Positions 30,188 to 38,928 of a stretch of 40,466 nt of DNA are shown one piece after another. Numbering within the stretch: the stretch's first letter is position 1; every line of letters begins with the position of its first letter. A model generated the notes under the pieces. The model was not told the DNA's origin. It was given only the letters and a program-made list of their open reading frames with translations, and did not search any database. Where the stretch lies: positions 63,526 through 103,991 of the forward strand of contig HF985602.1 in assembly GCA_000431215.1 (NCBI GenBank). Direction: 5' to 3'. The translations under genes were made by a program, and so were the position numbers. This DNA comes from Prevotella sp. CAG:1031. GTDB taxonomy: Bacteria > Bacteroidota > Bacteroidia > Bacteroidales > Muribaculaceae.

Positions 30188-33100
30188 ATGAGAAAACGAG
30201 TGCTCAGCATCATGCTGTTTGCGGCAGCCGCAGGCTCAGTCTCGGCCATGGCCGACAACGCCCCGCTTTGGCTCCGCGACGCAGCCATCTCACCCGATGG
30301 CTCCAGAATAGCGTTTACATTCAAAGGCGACATCTACACCGTTCCGACCACCGGCGGAAAGGCCTCGCGACTTACCGCCCTCCCCTCGCTCGAATGGGCG
30401 CCGGTATGGAGCCCCGACGGCACTAAGATAGCCTTCGCAACAGACCGCAACGGCGGCAGCGACATCTATATAATGGGAGCTGACGGCGGCCACGCCACTC
30501 GCCTCACATTCGATTCGGCATCTGAGACGCCCGAGGCCTTCACTCCCGACGGCGCTGAGATTGTCTTTTCAGCAGCCATTCAAGACGCTCCTTCGTCGGT
30601 GATGTTCCCGACCGCCCGTCTGACCGAAGTGTATACTGTTCCCGCAGCCGGCGGCCGCACCCGCCAGCTGCTGTCGACCCCGGCAGAAAATATCTCATAC
30701 CTGCCCGACGGAAAGAGCTTCCTCTACCACGACGTCAAGGGCATGGAGAACAAATTCCGCAAACACCACACCTCGTCGGTCACACGCGACATCTGGCTCT
30801 ACGACGCCACGACAGGGCGCCACACCAATCTGACCAACCGCTACGGCGAAGACCGCAACCCGGTTGTGGCCGAAGGCGGTAAGGCCGTCTACTTCCTCAG
30901 CGAACGCAACGGAGGCTCGTTCAATGTCTACCGTATGAGCCTCGATAATCCGGCCGACGTCAAAGCTGTGACCGACTTCAAGGAGCATCCTGTCAGATTC
31001 CTCTCGATGGCCGACAACGGTACGCTTGCTTTCGGCTACGACGGCGAGCTCTACACTATGAAAGCCGGTGGCCAGCCTCAGAAAGTGGCCGTTGAAATCG
31101 ACATCGACGAGGCGTCGCCCGTAACCGATATGCGCTTCAGCTCGGGAGCCACCGAGGCCGCGCCCTCGCCCGACGGCAAACAGATGGCGATTATATGGCG
31201 CGGCGACGTGTTCGTCACCTCTGTCGAGCACGATTCGTTCAAACAGATAACCTCCACCCCTCAGGCAGAGAAAAATGTCAGCTGGAGTCCCGACGGAAAA
31301 ACGCTATACTATACCAGCGAGCGCGACGGACGCCGCTCGATCTACAAGGCAGAGAAAACCCGCTCCGACGAGCCCAATTTCTCGAACGCGACTCTGATAA
31401 CCGAGACTCCGCTCTTCACTGAGTTTACAGTTGACCGCGAACATCCGGTAGTCAGCCCCGACGGCAAAAAAATGCTGTTTGTCGAAGACCGCAACAAGAT
31501 CATGCTCATGGATCTTGCCTCGAAAAGCGTCAAACAGATAACCGACGGCTCGAACTTCCCCGACCGCGACGGCGGTTTCTCGCTCGAGTGGGCCCCCGAC
31601 AGCCGCTGGTTCGCCACCGAGGCGTCGCTTAACCGCCACGATCCCTACTATGATGTCGTCATCATCAACACCGATGACCTCGAGACAATCAATCTGACCA
31701 ACAGCGGCTATTTCGACATGAACCCCCAGTTCGTGCTCGACGGCAACGCAGTCATGTATATCACCGACCGCTTCGGAATGAGGAACCATGCCTCATGGGG
31801 ATCGCAGAACGACGTGATTCTCCATTTCCTCAACAAGGAGGCCTACGACAAATACCGCCTCAGCGAGGAAGACTTCGAACTTCTCAAAGAGGTAGAGAAA
31901 GCTCAGAAAAAGAAAGCTTCAGCCGATTCCGACAAAAAATCGAAGAAGAAAAAAGGCAAAAAAGATGATGCCAAAGAAGAGCCCAAAGAGGATAAGAACG
32001 TCAAGATCGACCGCAAGGGCCTCGAAGACCGCATAGTCCGGCTCACTCCCGTTTCAGGAGAACTCTCGGGCACAGCCCTCGTCGACGACGGCGAAAGTCT
32101 CTACTATGTCGCCGGAAGCGAAGACGGCTGCAACCTCTGGAAAGTATCGCTTCGCGACGACGACATCGAACTCGTCAAGAAATTCCCCGGCGAAGGCGGT
32201 ATGGCAATGGCAACCCTGCCCGACGGCTCGGCAGTGTTCCTTATCGGCAGCAAGCTCAGGAAACTCGAACCCGCCGGATCGAAAGTCTCGCCGGTAACCT
32301 ACAGCGGCCGCGCCAAAGTCGACCGTGCCGCCGAACGCGAGGCAATGTTCAACTTCGTTGTCAACGAAGAGCGCGAGCGGTTCTACAACAAGAATATGCA
32401 CGGCGTCGACTGGACAAAACTGACCGACCACTACCGCCGGTTCCTCCCCTATATCAGCAACAACGCCGACTTCTCCGACATGCTCAGCGAGCTTCTCGGC
32501 GAGCTCAACGTCAGCCACACCGGCAGCGGAGCCGCACGTCGCGGAGCCGCCGACCCGACTGCATCGCTCGGTCTGCTCTACGACATGACATACGACGGGC
32601 CGGGACTGCGCGTTGCAGAGATTCTCGAAAAGGGCCCGTTTGACCGTTCGACAACGGCCATGAAGCCCGGAAGCATCATCACCGCTATCAACGGCGTCGC
32701 CTTCGAAGCCGATAAGGCCACAGCTCCGCTGCTTGCCAATGTCGCCGGCAAAAAAACGCTCGTAGCCTTCACTACCCCCGACGGCAAGACCGAGACCGAG
32801 GTAATCCTTCCCATTTCGCAGGGCCGCCAGAACTCGATGATGTATGACCGCTGGGTCAAGAGCCGCGCAGCCTATGTCGACTCAATCTCGGGCGGACGCC
32901 TCGGCTATATCCACCTCCAGTCGATGAGCGACGACTCGTTCCGCAAGGCATATAAAGACCTTCTCGGCCGCTACAACACCCGCGAGGGCGTCGTCATCGA
33001 CACCCGCTGGAACGGCGGCGGACGCCTCCACGAAGACATCGAAGTGCTCTTCAGCGGCGAAAAATATTTCACTCAGGTCGTGCGCGGCGTCGAAACCTGC

Positions 33101-33457
33101 GATATGCCCTCGCGCCGCTGGAACAAGCCGAGCATAATGGTTCAGTGTGAGGCCAACTATTCGAATGCCCACGGAACTCCCTGGGTCTACAAACACCGCG
33201 GCCTCGGCAAGCTCGTCGGAGCTGCCGTGCCCGGAACGATGACATCGGTCAACTGGGTCGACCTTCAGGATCCCGAGCTCTACTTCGGCATTCCCGTTGT
33301 CGGCTACCGCCTGCCCGACGGCTCATATCTCGAAAACAAGCAGCTCGAACCCGACATCAAGGTTCTCAACGACCCTGCCACCGTTGTCAAAGGCGCCGAC
33401 GATCAGCTCCGCGTAGCCGTAGAGACTCTTCTGCGCGACATCGACAGCAAGAAATAA
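30188..33457 (+). CDS. Tricorn-like serine protease with beta-propeller and PDZ domains
   Basis: A 1089-residue secreted protein with a signal peptide (1-22). TolB-like beta-propeller repeats cover about 25-560, each carrying the SPDG or WSPDG signature, which would gate access of peptides. A strongly basic and acidic linker lies at about 570-605. The C-terminal half holds a PDZ domain (about 800-862) and an S41-type protease domain (about 875-1075). Key residues fit tricorn: His777 in GELNVSHTG and Ser992 in CEANYSNAH, with the NGGG motif between. Tricorn degrades oligopeptides released by other proteases, so a periplasmic peptide-degrading role is likely. It is the first gene of a pair with the thioredoxin-like protein. 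Confidence 0.92.
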   Translation: MRKRVLSIMLFAAAAGSVSAMADNAPLWLRDAAISPDGSRIAFTFKGDIYTVPTTGGKASRLTALPSLEWAPVWSPDGTKIAFATDRNGGSDIYIMGADGGHATRLTFDSASETPEAFTPDGAEIVFSAAIQDAPSSVMFPTARLTEVYTVPAAGGRTRQLLSTPAENISYLPDGKSFLYHDVKGMENKFRKHHTSSVTRDIWLYDATTGRHTNLTNRYGEDRNPVVAEGGKAVYFLSERNGGSFNVYRMSLDNPADVKAVTDFKEHPVRFLSMADNGTLAFGYDGELYTMKAGGQPQKVAVEIDIDEASPVTDMRFSSGATEAAPSPDGKQMAIIWRGDVFVTSVEHDSFKQITSTPQAEKNVSWSPDGKTLYYTSERDGRRSIYKAEKTRSDEPNFSNATLITETPLFTEFTVDREHPVVSPDGKKMLFVEDRNKIMLMDLASKSVKQITDGSNFPDRDGGFSLEWAPDSRWFATEASLNRHDPYYDVVIINTDDLETINLTNSGYFDMNPQFVLDGNAVMYITDRFGMRNHASWGSQNDVILHFLNKEAYDKYRLSEEDFELLKEVEKAQKKKASADSDKKSKKKKGKKDDAKEEPKEDKNVKIDRKGLEDRIVRLTPVSGELSGTALVDDGESLYYVAGSEDGCNLWKVSLRDDDIELVKKFPGEGGMAMATLPDGSAVFLIGSKLRKLEPAGSKVSPVTYSGRAKVDRAAEREAMFNFVVNEERERFYNKNMHGVDWTKLTDHYRRFLPYISNNADFSDMLSELLGELNVSHTGSGAARRGAADPTASLGLLYDMTYDGPGLRVAEILEKGPFDRSTTAMKPGSIITAINGVAFEADKATAPLLANVAGKKTLVAFTTPDGKTETEVILPISQGRQNSMMYDRWVKSRAAYVDSISGGRLGYIHLQSMSDDSFRKAYKDLLGRYNTREGVVIDTRWNGGGRLHEDIEVLFSGEKYFTQVVRGVETCDMPSRRWNKPSIMVQCEANYSNAHGTPWVYKHRGLGKLVGAAVPGTMTSVNWVDLQDPELYFGIPVVGYRLPDGSYLENKQLEPDIKVLNDPATVVKGADDQLRVAVETLLRDIDSKK

Positions 33458-33478
33458 CCAAACAACAACCATATCTAT

Positions 33479-34528
33479 ATGAAGAAGACAATCCTGACAA
33501 TCCTCGCCGGCGCCGGATGCGCTCTCGCCTCCTGCGCCCAGCCCGCCCCCTCGGGGAACTACAGCCTCAGCGTGACCTTCCCGGCCGAGGCCGAGGCCGA
33601 TGACTATATGGCCTATATCGTCGACGTCGACAACGGCGCCAAGATCGACAGCGTTATCGTTGCCGACAACAAGGCCCTGTTCAGCGGCAAGATCGACAAG
33701 CCCGTGCTCGCCCGAGTGATGCTCGAGAACGACCGCGTAGGCACATTCATCCTCGAACCGGCCGACATCGTGTTCGACCCCGCCACCAAAGAGGCTAAAG
33801 GCGGAACACTCAACGCGAAGATGGACGATATCAACAAGAAATTCGGCGAAGTCGTGAGCCGTTTCCGCGCCCTGCCGCGCGACTCGACATTCGAGGCCAA
33901 AGCCGAAGCCCTTCAGGCCGAATATGAGAAGCTCAACACCGACGCCCTCAAAGAGAACGCCGACAACCCCATCGGTTACTACCTCTTCATAAACATGGCC
34001 GGAAGCCTCGACGAACCTCAGCTCGACGAAGCCCTGAAACAGTATCCCCAGTTCGCTTCGAGCCAGAAAGTAGCCGGCTTCAAGAAAATGTTCGCCCAGC
34101 GCCGCGAAACCTCTGTAGGGCAGCCCTACAAAGACTTCGCCGTTACCTTCGAAGGCAAGACTACGAAGCTCAGCGAAATGCTTAAGAAAGGCCGCTACAC
34201 GCTGGTTGACTTCTGGGCAAGCTGGTGCGGTCCCTGCCGTCGCGAGACAGCCGTCATCAAAGACCTACTGAAGGAATACGGCCCCAAGGGCCTCGACGTT
34301 GTCGGCGTAGCCGTATGGGATGAGCCCGACAACACCCGCAAGGCTATCGAGGAACTCGCCCTGCCCTGGCCACAGATTCTCAACGCCCAGTCTGTTCCCA
34401 CCGAGCTCTACGGCATCGCCGGAATTCCCACGATAATCATTATCGACCCCGACGGCAAGATCGTCAGCCGCGACAAGCAGGACGAAGAGCTCCGCGCCGA
34501 CGTCGCCGCCTGCTTCCCCGCCGAATAA
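33479..34528 (+). CDS. TlpA-like thioredoxin lipoprotein with DUF4369-type N-terminal domain
   Basis: A 349-residue protein. The signal region ends at a possible lipobox LASC (Cys19), so a membrane-anchored periplasmic protein is expected. The N-terminal domain (about 25-130) resembles the DUF4369 beta-rich domain common in Bacteroidales. The thioredoxin domain (about 215-345) contains the redox motif WCGPC with Cys250 and Cys253, then a cis-Pro region (YGIAGIPTIIIID). Such proteins reduce or repair disulphides in periplasmic proteins or in cytochrome maturation. It starts 21 bases after the tricorn gene and ends at a strong terminator. Whether it serves the protease is unknown. Confidence 0.9.
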   Translation: MKKTILTILAGAGCALASCAQPAPSGNYSLSVTFPAEAEADDYMAYIVDVDNGAKIDSVIVADNKALFSGKIDKPVLARVMLENDRVGTFILEPADIVFDPATKEAKGGTLNAKMDDINKKFGEVVSRFRALPRDSTFEAKAEALQAEYEKLNTDALKENADNPIGYYLFINMAGSLDEPQLDEALKQYPQFASSQKVAGFKKMFAQRRETSVGQPYKDFAVTFEGKTTKLSEMLKKGRYTLVDFWASWCGPCRRETAVIKDLLKEYGPKGLDVVGVAVWDEPDNTRKAIEELALPWPQILNAQSVPTELYGIAGIPTIIIIDPDGKIVSRDKQDEELRADVAACFPAE

Positions 34529-34543
34529 TCCCCTGCCTCTCAG

Positions 34544-34586
34544 AAACGAAAGCTGTGCCACGGTATTTCCGCGGCACAGTTTCGTT
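34544..34586. terminator. Strong bidirectional terminator after the thioredoxin-like gene
   Basis: AACGAAA and CTGTGCC (34553-34559) on the left pair with GGCACAG (34573-34579) and TTTCGTT on the right, with an inner CGG/CCG extension across one A-C mismatch and a single-base bulge. T-rich sequence (TTTCGTTATTA) follows on the + strand. Confidence 0.8.
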
Positions 34587-34886
34587 ATTATGCCGCCCTG
34601 CTAATTGGACAACAAGAAAATAACAAGAAAACAAATTACTCAGCCACAATTAAACTGAAGATTCCATTTGCCGAATCTAAAGCTAATCCTTAGCTTTGCA
34701 ACTACTTATGAAATTCACAATACCGATTATCATTATCCGGATATTGACAGGACAAGACTGGATAAGCCAATTTCGGGAATTATGGTAAAATCGTCCTCAA
34801 TTTGTATAACATATTCTTGCAATAATAATTCTAAATTTGCATTGACTCAAAACATCCATCTACCACAATGAAAAATGTAACCGTTC
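34587..34886 (+). other. AT-rich intergenic stretch with no convincing gene
   Basis: These 300 bases are visibly richer in A and T than the flanking genes. They hold a full consensus promoter (34667-34698) and a second -7-like TAAATTTG at 34832-34839, both reading right. A frame of 67 codons (34668-34871) starts at a TTG inside the -33 element and is not believable. The first ATG after the promoter (34709) gives only 26 codons (MKFTIPIIIIRILTG at its start), and the one at 34868 runs antisense into the mscS gene. The stretch may be a small RNA gene or the remains of a lost gene. Confidence 0.6.
34667..34698 (+). promoter_or_regulatory. Orphan consensus promoter
   Basis: TTTG at 34667-34670 and TAGCTTTG at 34691-34698 are separated by 20 bases, an exact match to the pattern used by the known genes here. 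Nothing recognisable lies downstream on the same strand before rpsP at 36221, which has its own promoter. Confidence 0.6.
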
Positions 34887-36074
34887 TCAGCGGGCAAGAG
34901 AGACTACGTCGAGGCCCGAGGGGGCCTGGAAGATGCGCAGGCCGAAACGGGGGACTACGGCGTAGACATAGTCGAAGATGTCGCTCTGAACGGCTTCATA
35001 AGACGCCCAATCGGTGACCGAGGTGAAGAAGTAAAGTTCGAGGGGTATGCCCTGAGGGGTCGACTGGAGCTGACGCACCATGACGAACATCGTGCGCGTT
35101 CGCTTGCCGACAACTACGGGCTGCTCCGACAGCCAGTGCTGGAGATGACGGCGCAGCAGCCCGAGGTTGACCGAGCCGTCGGCCGTCGACTCGACGAGAC
35201 CGTCGGCTTTCAGCGCCGCGAGCTCATCGTCGCTGAGAAAGCGGACACTGTTGACATCAATATATATCGAGCGCGACACGCGCCGTCCGCCCGAACGGCG
35301 CATGGGCTGATAGTTCTGGAAAGAGTCGCTGATGAGGTTATAGGGCGGGATGGTAACGATGGAGTTGTCCCAGTTGCGCACCTTGACCGTTGTCAGCGAA
35401 ATGTCGACGACCTCGCCGTTGGCACCGGCCTTCTCGCAGATTATCCAGTCACCTTTGTGGAGCATACGGTTAGCGGTGAGCTGCACACCGGCTACGAGTC
35501 CGAGAATCGTGTCGCGGAACACGAGCATCAGCACAGCCGCCGAGGCGCCGAAGGCCGTCAGAATAGCGACAGGCGAGCGGTTGAAGAGTATAGCCGCCGT
35601 GATTATGACGCCGACGCCGACAACAATGAGACGGCACATCTGGAAGATACCCTTCATCGAGTTGATGCGCTCGTTCTTGCGCTTCTCGAAGGCAGTGAAA
35701 AGCGAATGTATTATCTTGCTGACAAGGTAGACGCAGGCCCATACAATATATATGTCGGTTGCCTTCTCGGTGAACTGATAAGCCGCGGCATGGGCGGCGA
35801 AAAGATTCGGCAGCAACCAGTTGACAACGAGGGCCGGACAGAGTTGGGCGAAGCCGCGCAAGACTTCGTCGGTGAAGAAATCGTCGTCCCAGCGCGTCGG
35901 TGACTTCGCCACGAGAAACCTCACGAAAGGCTCGACAATGCGACGGAAAGCGACATACGACAACACGGCGACTATGCCGATAGCCACGATCGTCAGCGCC
36001 GGGCCAAGCGTCGGCGCCTCTTCGGCGAGGCCCGTCTGAGAAAGCAGCGTGTTGATATATTTTTCGAGAACCAT
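34887..36074 (-). CDS. Mechanosensitive channel, MscS family (YbdG/MscM-like)
   Basis: A 395-residue inner membrane channel. Five hydrophobic segments are seen, at about residues 22-45, 72-92, 102-120, 150-168 and 172-205, the last being the pore helix region (ILTAFGASAAVLMLVFRDTILG). The MscS beta domain follows (NRMLHKGDWIICEKAGANGEV) and then a C-terminal domain. The number of extra N-terminal helices is that of YbdG/MscM-type channels rather than short MscS. It differs clearly from the MscS protein at 29045, so the two are not recent duplicates. It is transcribed away from rpsP, with its own consensus promoter 17 bases upstream of the start codon. Confidence 0.9.
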   Translation of the reverse strand: MVLEKYINTLLSQTGLAEEAPTLGPALTIVAIGIVAVLSYVAFRRIVEPFVRFLVAKSPTRWDDDFFTDEVLRGFAQLCPALVVNWLLPNLFAAHAAAYQFTEKATDIYIVWACVYLVSKIIHSLFTAFEKRKNERINSMKGIFQMCRLIVVGVGVIITAAILFNRSPVAILTAFGASAAVLMLVFRDTILGLVAGVQLTANRMLHKGDWIICEKAGANGEVVDISLTTVKVRNWDNSIVTIPPYNLISDSFQNYQPMRRSGGRRVSRSIYIDVNSVRFLSDDELAALKADGLVESTADGSVNLGLLRRHLQHWLSEQPVVVGKRTRTMFVMVRQLQSTPQGIPLELYFFTSVTDWASYEAVQSDIFDYVYAVVPRFGLRIFQAPSGLDVVSLAR

Positions 36075-36090
36075 AGACAGATTTTTGGCA

Positions 36091-36122
36091 CAAAATTATC
36101 ATTTTCGGGGCGTTCAGGCAAA
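36091..36122 (-). promoter_or_regulatory. Promoter of the minus-strand mscS gene
   Basis: On the - strand TTTG at 36122-36119 and TAATTTTG at 36098-36091 are separated by 20 bases. The ATG at 36074 begins 16 bases after the -7 element, leaving a leader of perhaps 10 bases. Confidence 0.7.
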
Positions 36123-36148
36123 AAATCAGTCCGACAGAAGCGAAAATA

Positions 36149-36180
36149 TTTGGCCGTTACGGCCGAAAAGCGTAACTTTG
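36149..36180 (+). promoter_or_regulatory. rpsP promoter with a palindrome in its spacer
   Basis: TTTG at 36149-36152 and TAACTTTG at 36173-36180 are separated by 20 bases. The spacer begins with GGCCGTTACGGCC (36152-36164), a perfect 6-1-6 palindrome that shares its first G with the -33 element. The leader to the rpsP ATG is about 35 bases and A-rich. Confidence 0.75.
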
Positions 36181-36220
36181 CACCCGCTAACAATACAAAA
36201 CCTATTAACAAACATTTTTA

Positions 36221-36781
36221 ATGGCAACAAAAATCAGATTACAGCGCCATGGTCGCAAGAACTATGCGTTTTATCCTATTGTAATCGCCGATAGCAGGGC
36301 ACCACGAGATGGTAAGTTTATTGAAAGGATAGGTTCCTATAATCCGAACACTAATCCTGCTACAATAACATTGAACTTCGAGCGGGCTTTGTATTGGGTG
36401 AATGTCGGTGCACAGCCTACCGACACCGTTCGCACAATCCTCAGCAACGAGGGCGTGCTGCTGATGAAACACCTCCAGGGCGGTGTCCGCAAGGGCGCCT
36501 TCGACGAGGCCGAGGCCCAGCGCCGCTTCGAAGCCTGGAAAGCGAACAAACAGAAGAGCATCGACGCCGCCAAAGACTCGATGGCCGACAAACGCGAACA
36601 GGCCGCCAAGGCCCGTTTCGACGCCGAAGTAGCCAAGAACAAGGCCAAAGCCGAAGAGGTAGCCAAAAAGAAAGCTGAGATCGCAGCCGCCAAGGCCGCC
36701 GAAGAAGCTGCCAAGGCCGCTGAAGAGGCTACCGCTGAATCGGCTGCCGGCAACGAGGAAGCTCCTGCTGAAAACGCCTGA
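36221..36781 (+). CDS. rpsP: 30S ribosomal protein S16 with long C-terminal tail
   Basis: A 186-residue S16. The conserved core (1-85) is clear: MATKIRLQRHGRKNYAFY, the RDGKFIERIGSYNP motif and the region around TVRTILSNEGVLL. Core S16 proteins have about 80-90 residues; here a further 100 residues of Ala, Lys and Glu, predicted as a long charged helix, end in an acidic segment (about 170-186). Bacteroidota S16 proteins are known to be longer than in E. coli, so the tail is a lineage trait rather than a fusion. The gene stands alone, not with rimM, trmD and rplS as in many bacteria, and is closed by a strong terminator. Confidence 0.96.
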   Translation: MATKIRLQRHGRKNYAFYPIVIADSRAPRDGKFIERIGSYNPNTNPATITLNFERALYWVNVGAQPTDTVRTILSNEGVLLMKHLQGGVRKGAFDEAEAQRRFEAWKANKQKSIDAAKDSMADKREQAAKARFDAEVAKNKAKAEEVAKKKAEIAAAKAAEEAAKAAEEATAESAAGNEEAPAENA

Positions 36782-36809
36782 GCCCACCAGCATAAGCAAA
36801 CTCTCTTAC

Positions 36810-36847
36810 AGAGGTCGCGCCCTGAGCGCGGCCTCTGATTTTTTTTT
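36810..36847 (+). terminator. Intrinsic terminator of rpsP
   Basis: AGAGGTCGCGC at 36810-36820 pairs with GCGCGGCCTCT at 36826-36836 (11 pairs, one T-G) around a 5-base loop. A run of nine T follows at 36839-36847. This is a textbook intrinsic terminator. Confidence 0.93.
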
Positions 36848-36883
36848 ACAAAAATCTTATAAGTTTTATAAACCTTCGAAAAC

Positions 36884-36914
36884 ATTGCCAATCGGGGGAT
36901 TTTTAGTAACTTTG
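36884..36914 (+). promoter_or_regulatory. Promoter of thrS-infC-rpmI-rplT
   Basis: ATTG at 36884-36887 and TAACTTTG at 36907-36914 are 19 bases apart, one mismatch from consensus. Initiation near 36921 would give a leader of about 57 bases before the thrS ATG. Confidence 0.7.
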
Positions 36915-36927
36915 CACGCGAATAGTG

Positions 36928-36950
36928 GCTCCCCGTCCGTAAAGGGGAGC
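36928..36950 (+). promoter_or_regulatory. Leader hairpin upstream of thrS
   Basis: GCTCCCC at 36928-36934 pairs perfectly with GGGGAGC at 36944-36950 around a 9-base loop. It lies within the expected leader of the operon mRNA. In other bacteria such leaders bind ThrRS, or carry T-box or L20 sites. This one is too short for a T-box, and no T-tract follows it. Confidence 0.5.
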
Positions 36951-36977
36951 TTGGAACTAATATCTTTTTAATAACAG

Positions 36978-38924
36978 ATGATAAAAATCTCTTTTCCCGA
37001 CGGCGGTCAGCGTGAATATGAAAACGGCGTGACCCCGCTCGACATCGCCCGCTCGCTCAGCCCGCAGCTGGCGAAAGAAATCCTTGCGGCCACCGTCGAC
37101 GGAGCCGACTGGGACATCTCGCGCCCCATCGACCACGACGCCGCCCTGAAACTCTTCAAGTGGGAAGACCCCGAAGGTAAACATGCTTTCTGGCACAGCT
37201 CGGCCCACCTTCTCGCCGAAGCTCTTCAGGAGCTCTATCCCGGAGTTAAATTCGGCATCGGCCCTGCTATCGAAAACGGCTTCTACTACGACATCGACCC
37301 GGGAGAGCACACCATCACCGACGCCGATTTCCCAAAAATCGAAAAGAAAATGCTTGAGCTCGCCCGCGAAAAGCAGCCCATTGTGCGCGCCGACATCTCA
37401 AAAGCCGACGCCCTGACAATGTTCGGCGACCGCGGCGAGACCTATAAATGCGAGCTCATCAGCGAGCTCGAAGACGGCCACATAACAACCTACACCCAGG
37501 GCGCCTTCACCGACCTCTGCCGTGGCCCCCACATCGCCAATACCGGCGCAATCAAGGCCGTGAAAGTCATGTCGCTCGCCGGAGCCTACTGGCGCGGCGA
37601 CGAGAAGCGCAACCAGCTCGTCAGAGTATACGGCATAACCTTCCCGAAGCAGAAAATGCTCGACGAATATCTTGCCCTGCTCGAAGAAGCGAAGAAGCGC
37701 GACCACCGCAAGCTCGGCAAAGAGATGGAACTCTTCGCCTTCAGCCAGCGTGTAGGTGCCGGCCTGCCGCTCTGGCTGCCGAAAGGAGCCGCCCTGCGCG
37801 ACCGCCTCGAGCAGTTCCTCCGCAAGATACAGAAGCAGTATGGCTATCTTCAGGTAATCACCCCGCATATCGGCAACAAGGCTCTCTACGTCACCTCGGG
37901 CCACTATGCAAAATACGGCAAAGATTCGTTCCAGCCGATCCACACCCCCGAAGAAGGCGAAGAATACCTGCTCAAGCCGATGAACTGCCCCCACCACTGC
38001 GAGATCTTCCGCTCATATCCGCGCTCCTACCGCGAGCTGCCGATGCGTCTTGCCGAATTCGGCACCGTCTACCGCTACGAGCAGAGCGGCGAGCTCCACG
38101 GACTGACCCGAGTGCGCGGCTTCACGCAGGACGACGCCCACATCTTCTGTGCCCCCGATCAGATCAAGGATGAATTCCTGAAAGTAATGGACATCATCCT
38201 CTACATCTTCCGCGCCCTGAAGTTCGACAACTACGAGGCACAGATCTCCCTGCGCGACCCCAAGCACAAAGAAAAATATATCGGAAGCGACGAAAACTGG
38301 GCGCTCGCCGAGCAGGCCATCATCGACGCCTGCCGCGAGAAAGGCCTCAACGCCCGCACCGAACTCGGCGAAGCCGCCTTCTACGGCCCGAAGCTCGATT
38401 TCATGGTCCGCGACGCCATCGGCCGCCGCTGGCAGCTCGGCACAATCCAGGTTGACTACAATCTGCCCGAGCGCTTCGAACTCGAATATACCGGCGCCGA
38501 CAACCAGAAACACCGTCCGGTAATGATCCACCGCGCTCCCTTCGGCTCGATGGAGCGCTTCGTCGCCGTGCTGCTCGAGCACACCGCCGGCCGCATCCCG
38601 CTATGGCTCGCCCCGACTCAGGCAATAATCCTGCCCATCAGCGAGAAATTCAACGACTACGCCCGCGAAGTCGCCAAGCAGCTCGACGCCGCCGGAGTGC
38701 GCGCCGAAATCGACGACCGCAACGAGAAGATAGGCCGCAAAATACGCGACAACGAGCTCAAACGACTCCCCTATCTGCTCATCGTTGGAGAAAAAGAGCA
38801 GGAAAACGGCGAAGTTTCTGTAAGAAAACAGGGCGAAGGTGACCAAGGTTCGATGAAAATTGCTACCTTTGCGGCAAAAATAAACCAAGAGGTCGCTGAA
38901 ATGACCCAACAACCCAACGCTTAA
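36978..38924 (+). CDS. thrS: Threonine-tRNA ligase
   Basis: A 648-residue class II aminoacyl-tRNA synthetase. An N-terminal TGS domain (1-62) is followed by the editing domain with HSSAHLLAEAL near 73-83, where the HxxxH metal-like pair removes Ser-tRNA(Thr). The catalytic core (about 245-540) has motif 2 (RMAEFGTVYRYE is seen as RLAEFGTVYRYE) and motif 3 (GSMERFVAVLLEH). The zinc ligands fit Cys in MNCPHHC and the His residues of HGLTRVRGFTQDDAH and MIHRAPFG. The anticodon-binding domain ends the protein (about 545-640). It is the first gene of an operon with infC 4 bases downstream. Confidence 0.97.
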   Translation: MIKISFPDGGQREYENGVTPLDIARSLSPQLAKEILAATVDGADWDISRPIDHDAALKLFKWEDPEGKHAFWHSSAHLLAEALQELYPGVKFGIGPAIENGFYYDIDPGEHTITDADFPKIEKKMLELAREKQPIVRADISKADALTMFGDRGETYKCELISELEDGHITTYTQGAFTDLCRGPHIANTGAIKAVKVMSLAGAYWRGDEKRNQLVRVYGITFPKQKMLDEYLALLEEAKKRDHRKLGKEMELFAFSQRVGAGLPLWLPKGAALRDRLEQFLRKIQKQYGYLQVITPHIGNKALYVTSGHYAKYGKDSFQPIHTPEEGEEYLLKPMNCPHHCEIFRSYPRSYRELPMRLAEFGTVYRYEQSGELHGLTRVRGFTQDDAHIFCAPDQIKDEFLKVMDIILYIFRALKFDNYEAQISLRDPKHKEKYIGSDENWALAEQAIIDACREKGLNARTELGEAAFYGPKLDFMVRDAIGRRWQLGTIQVDYNLPERFELEYTGADNQKHRPVMIHRAPFGSMERFVAVLLEHTAGRIPLWLAPTQAIILPISEKFNDYAREVAKQLDAAGVRAEIDDRNEKIGRKIRDNELKRLPYLLIVGEKEQENGEVSVRKQGEGDQGSMKIATFAAKINQEVAEMTQQPNA

Positions 38925-38928
38925 CTGA

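Noticed and set aside
34668..34871. A 67-codon frame on the + strand in the AT-rich gap
   Set aside because: It starts at a TTG within the -33 element of the orphan promoter, contains the -7 element and has no recognisable protein features.
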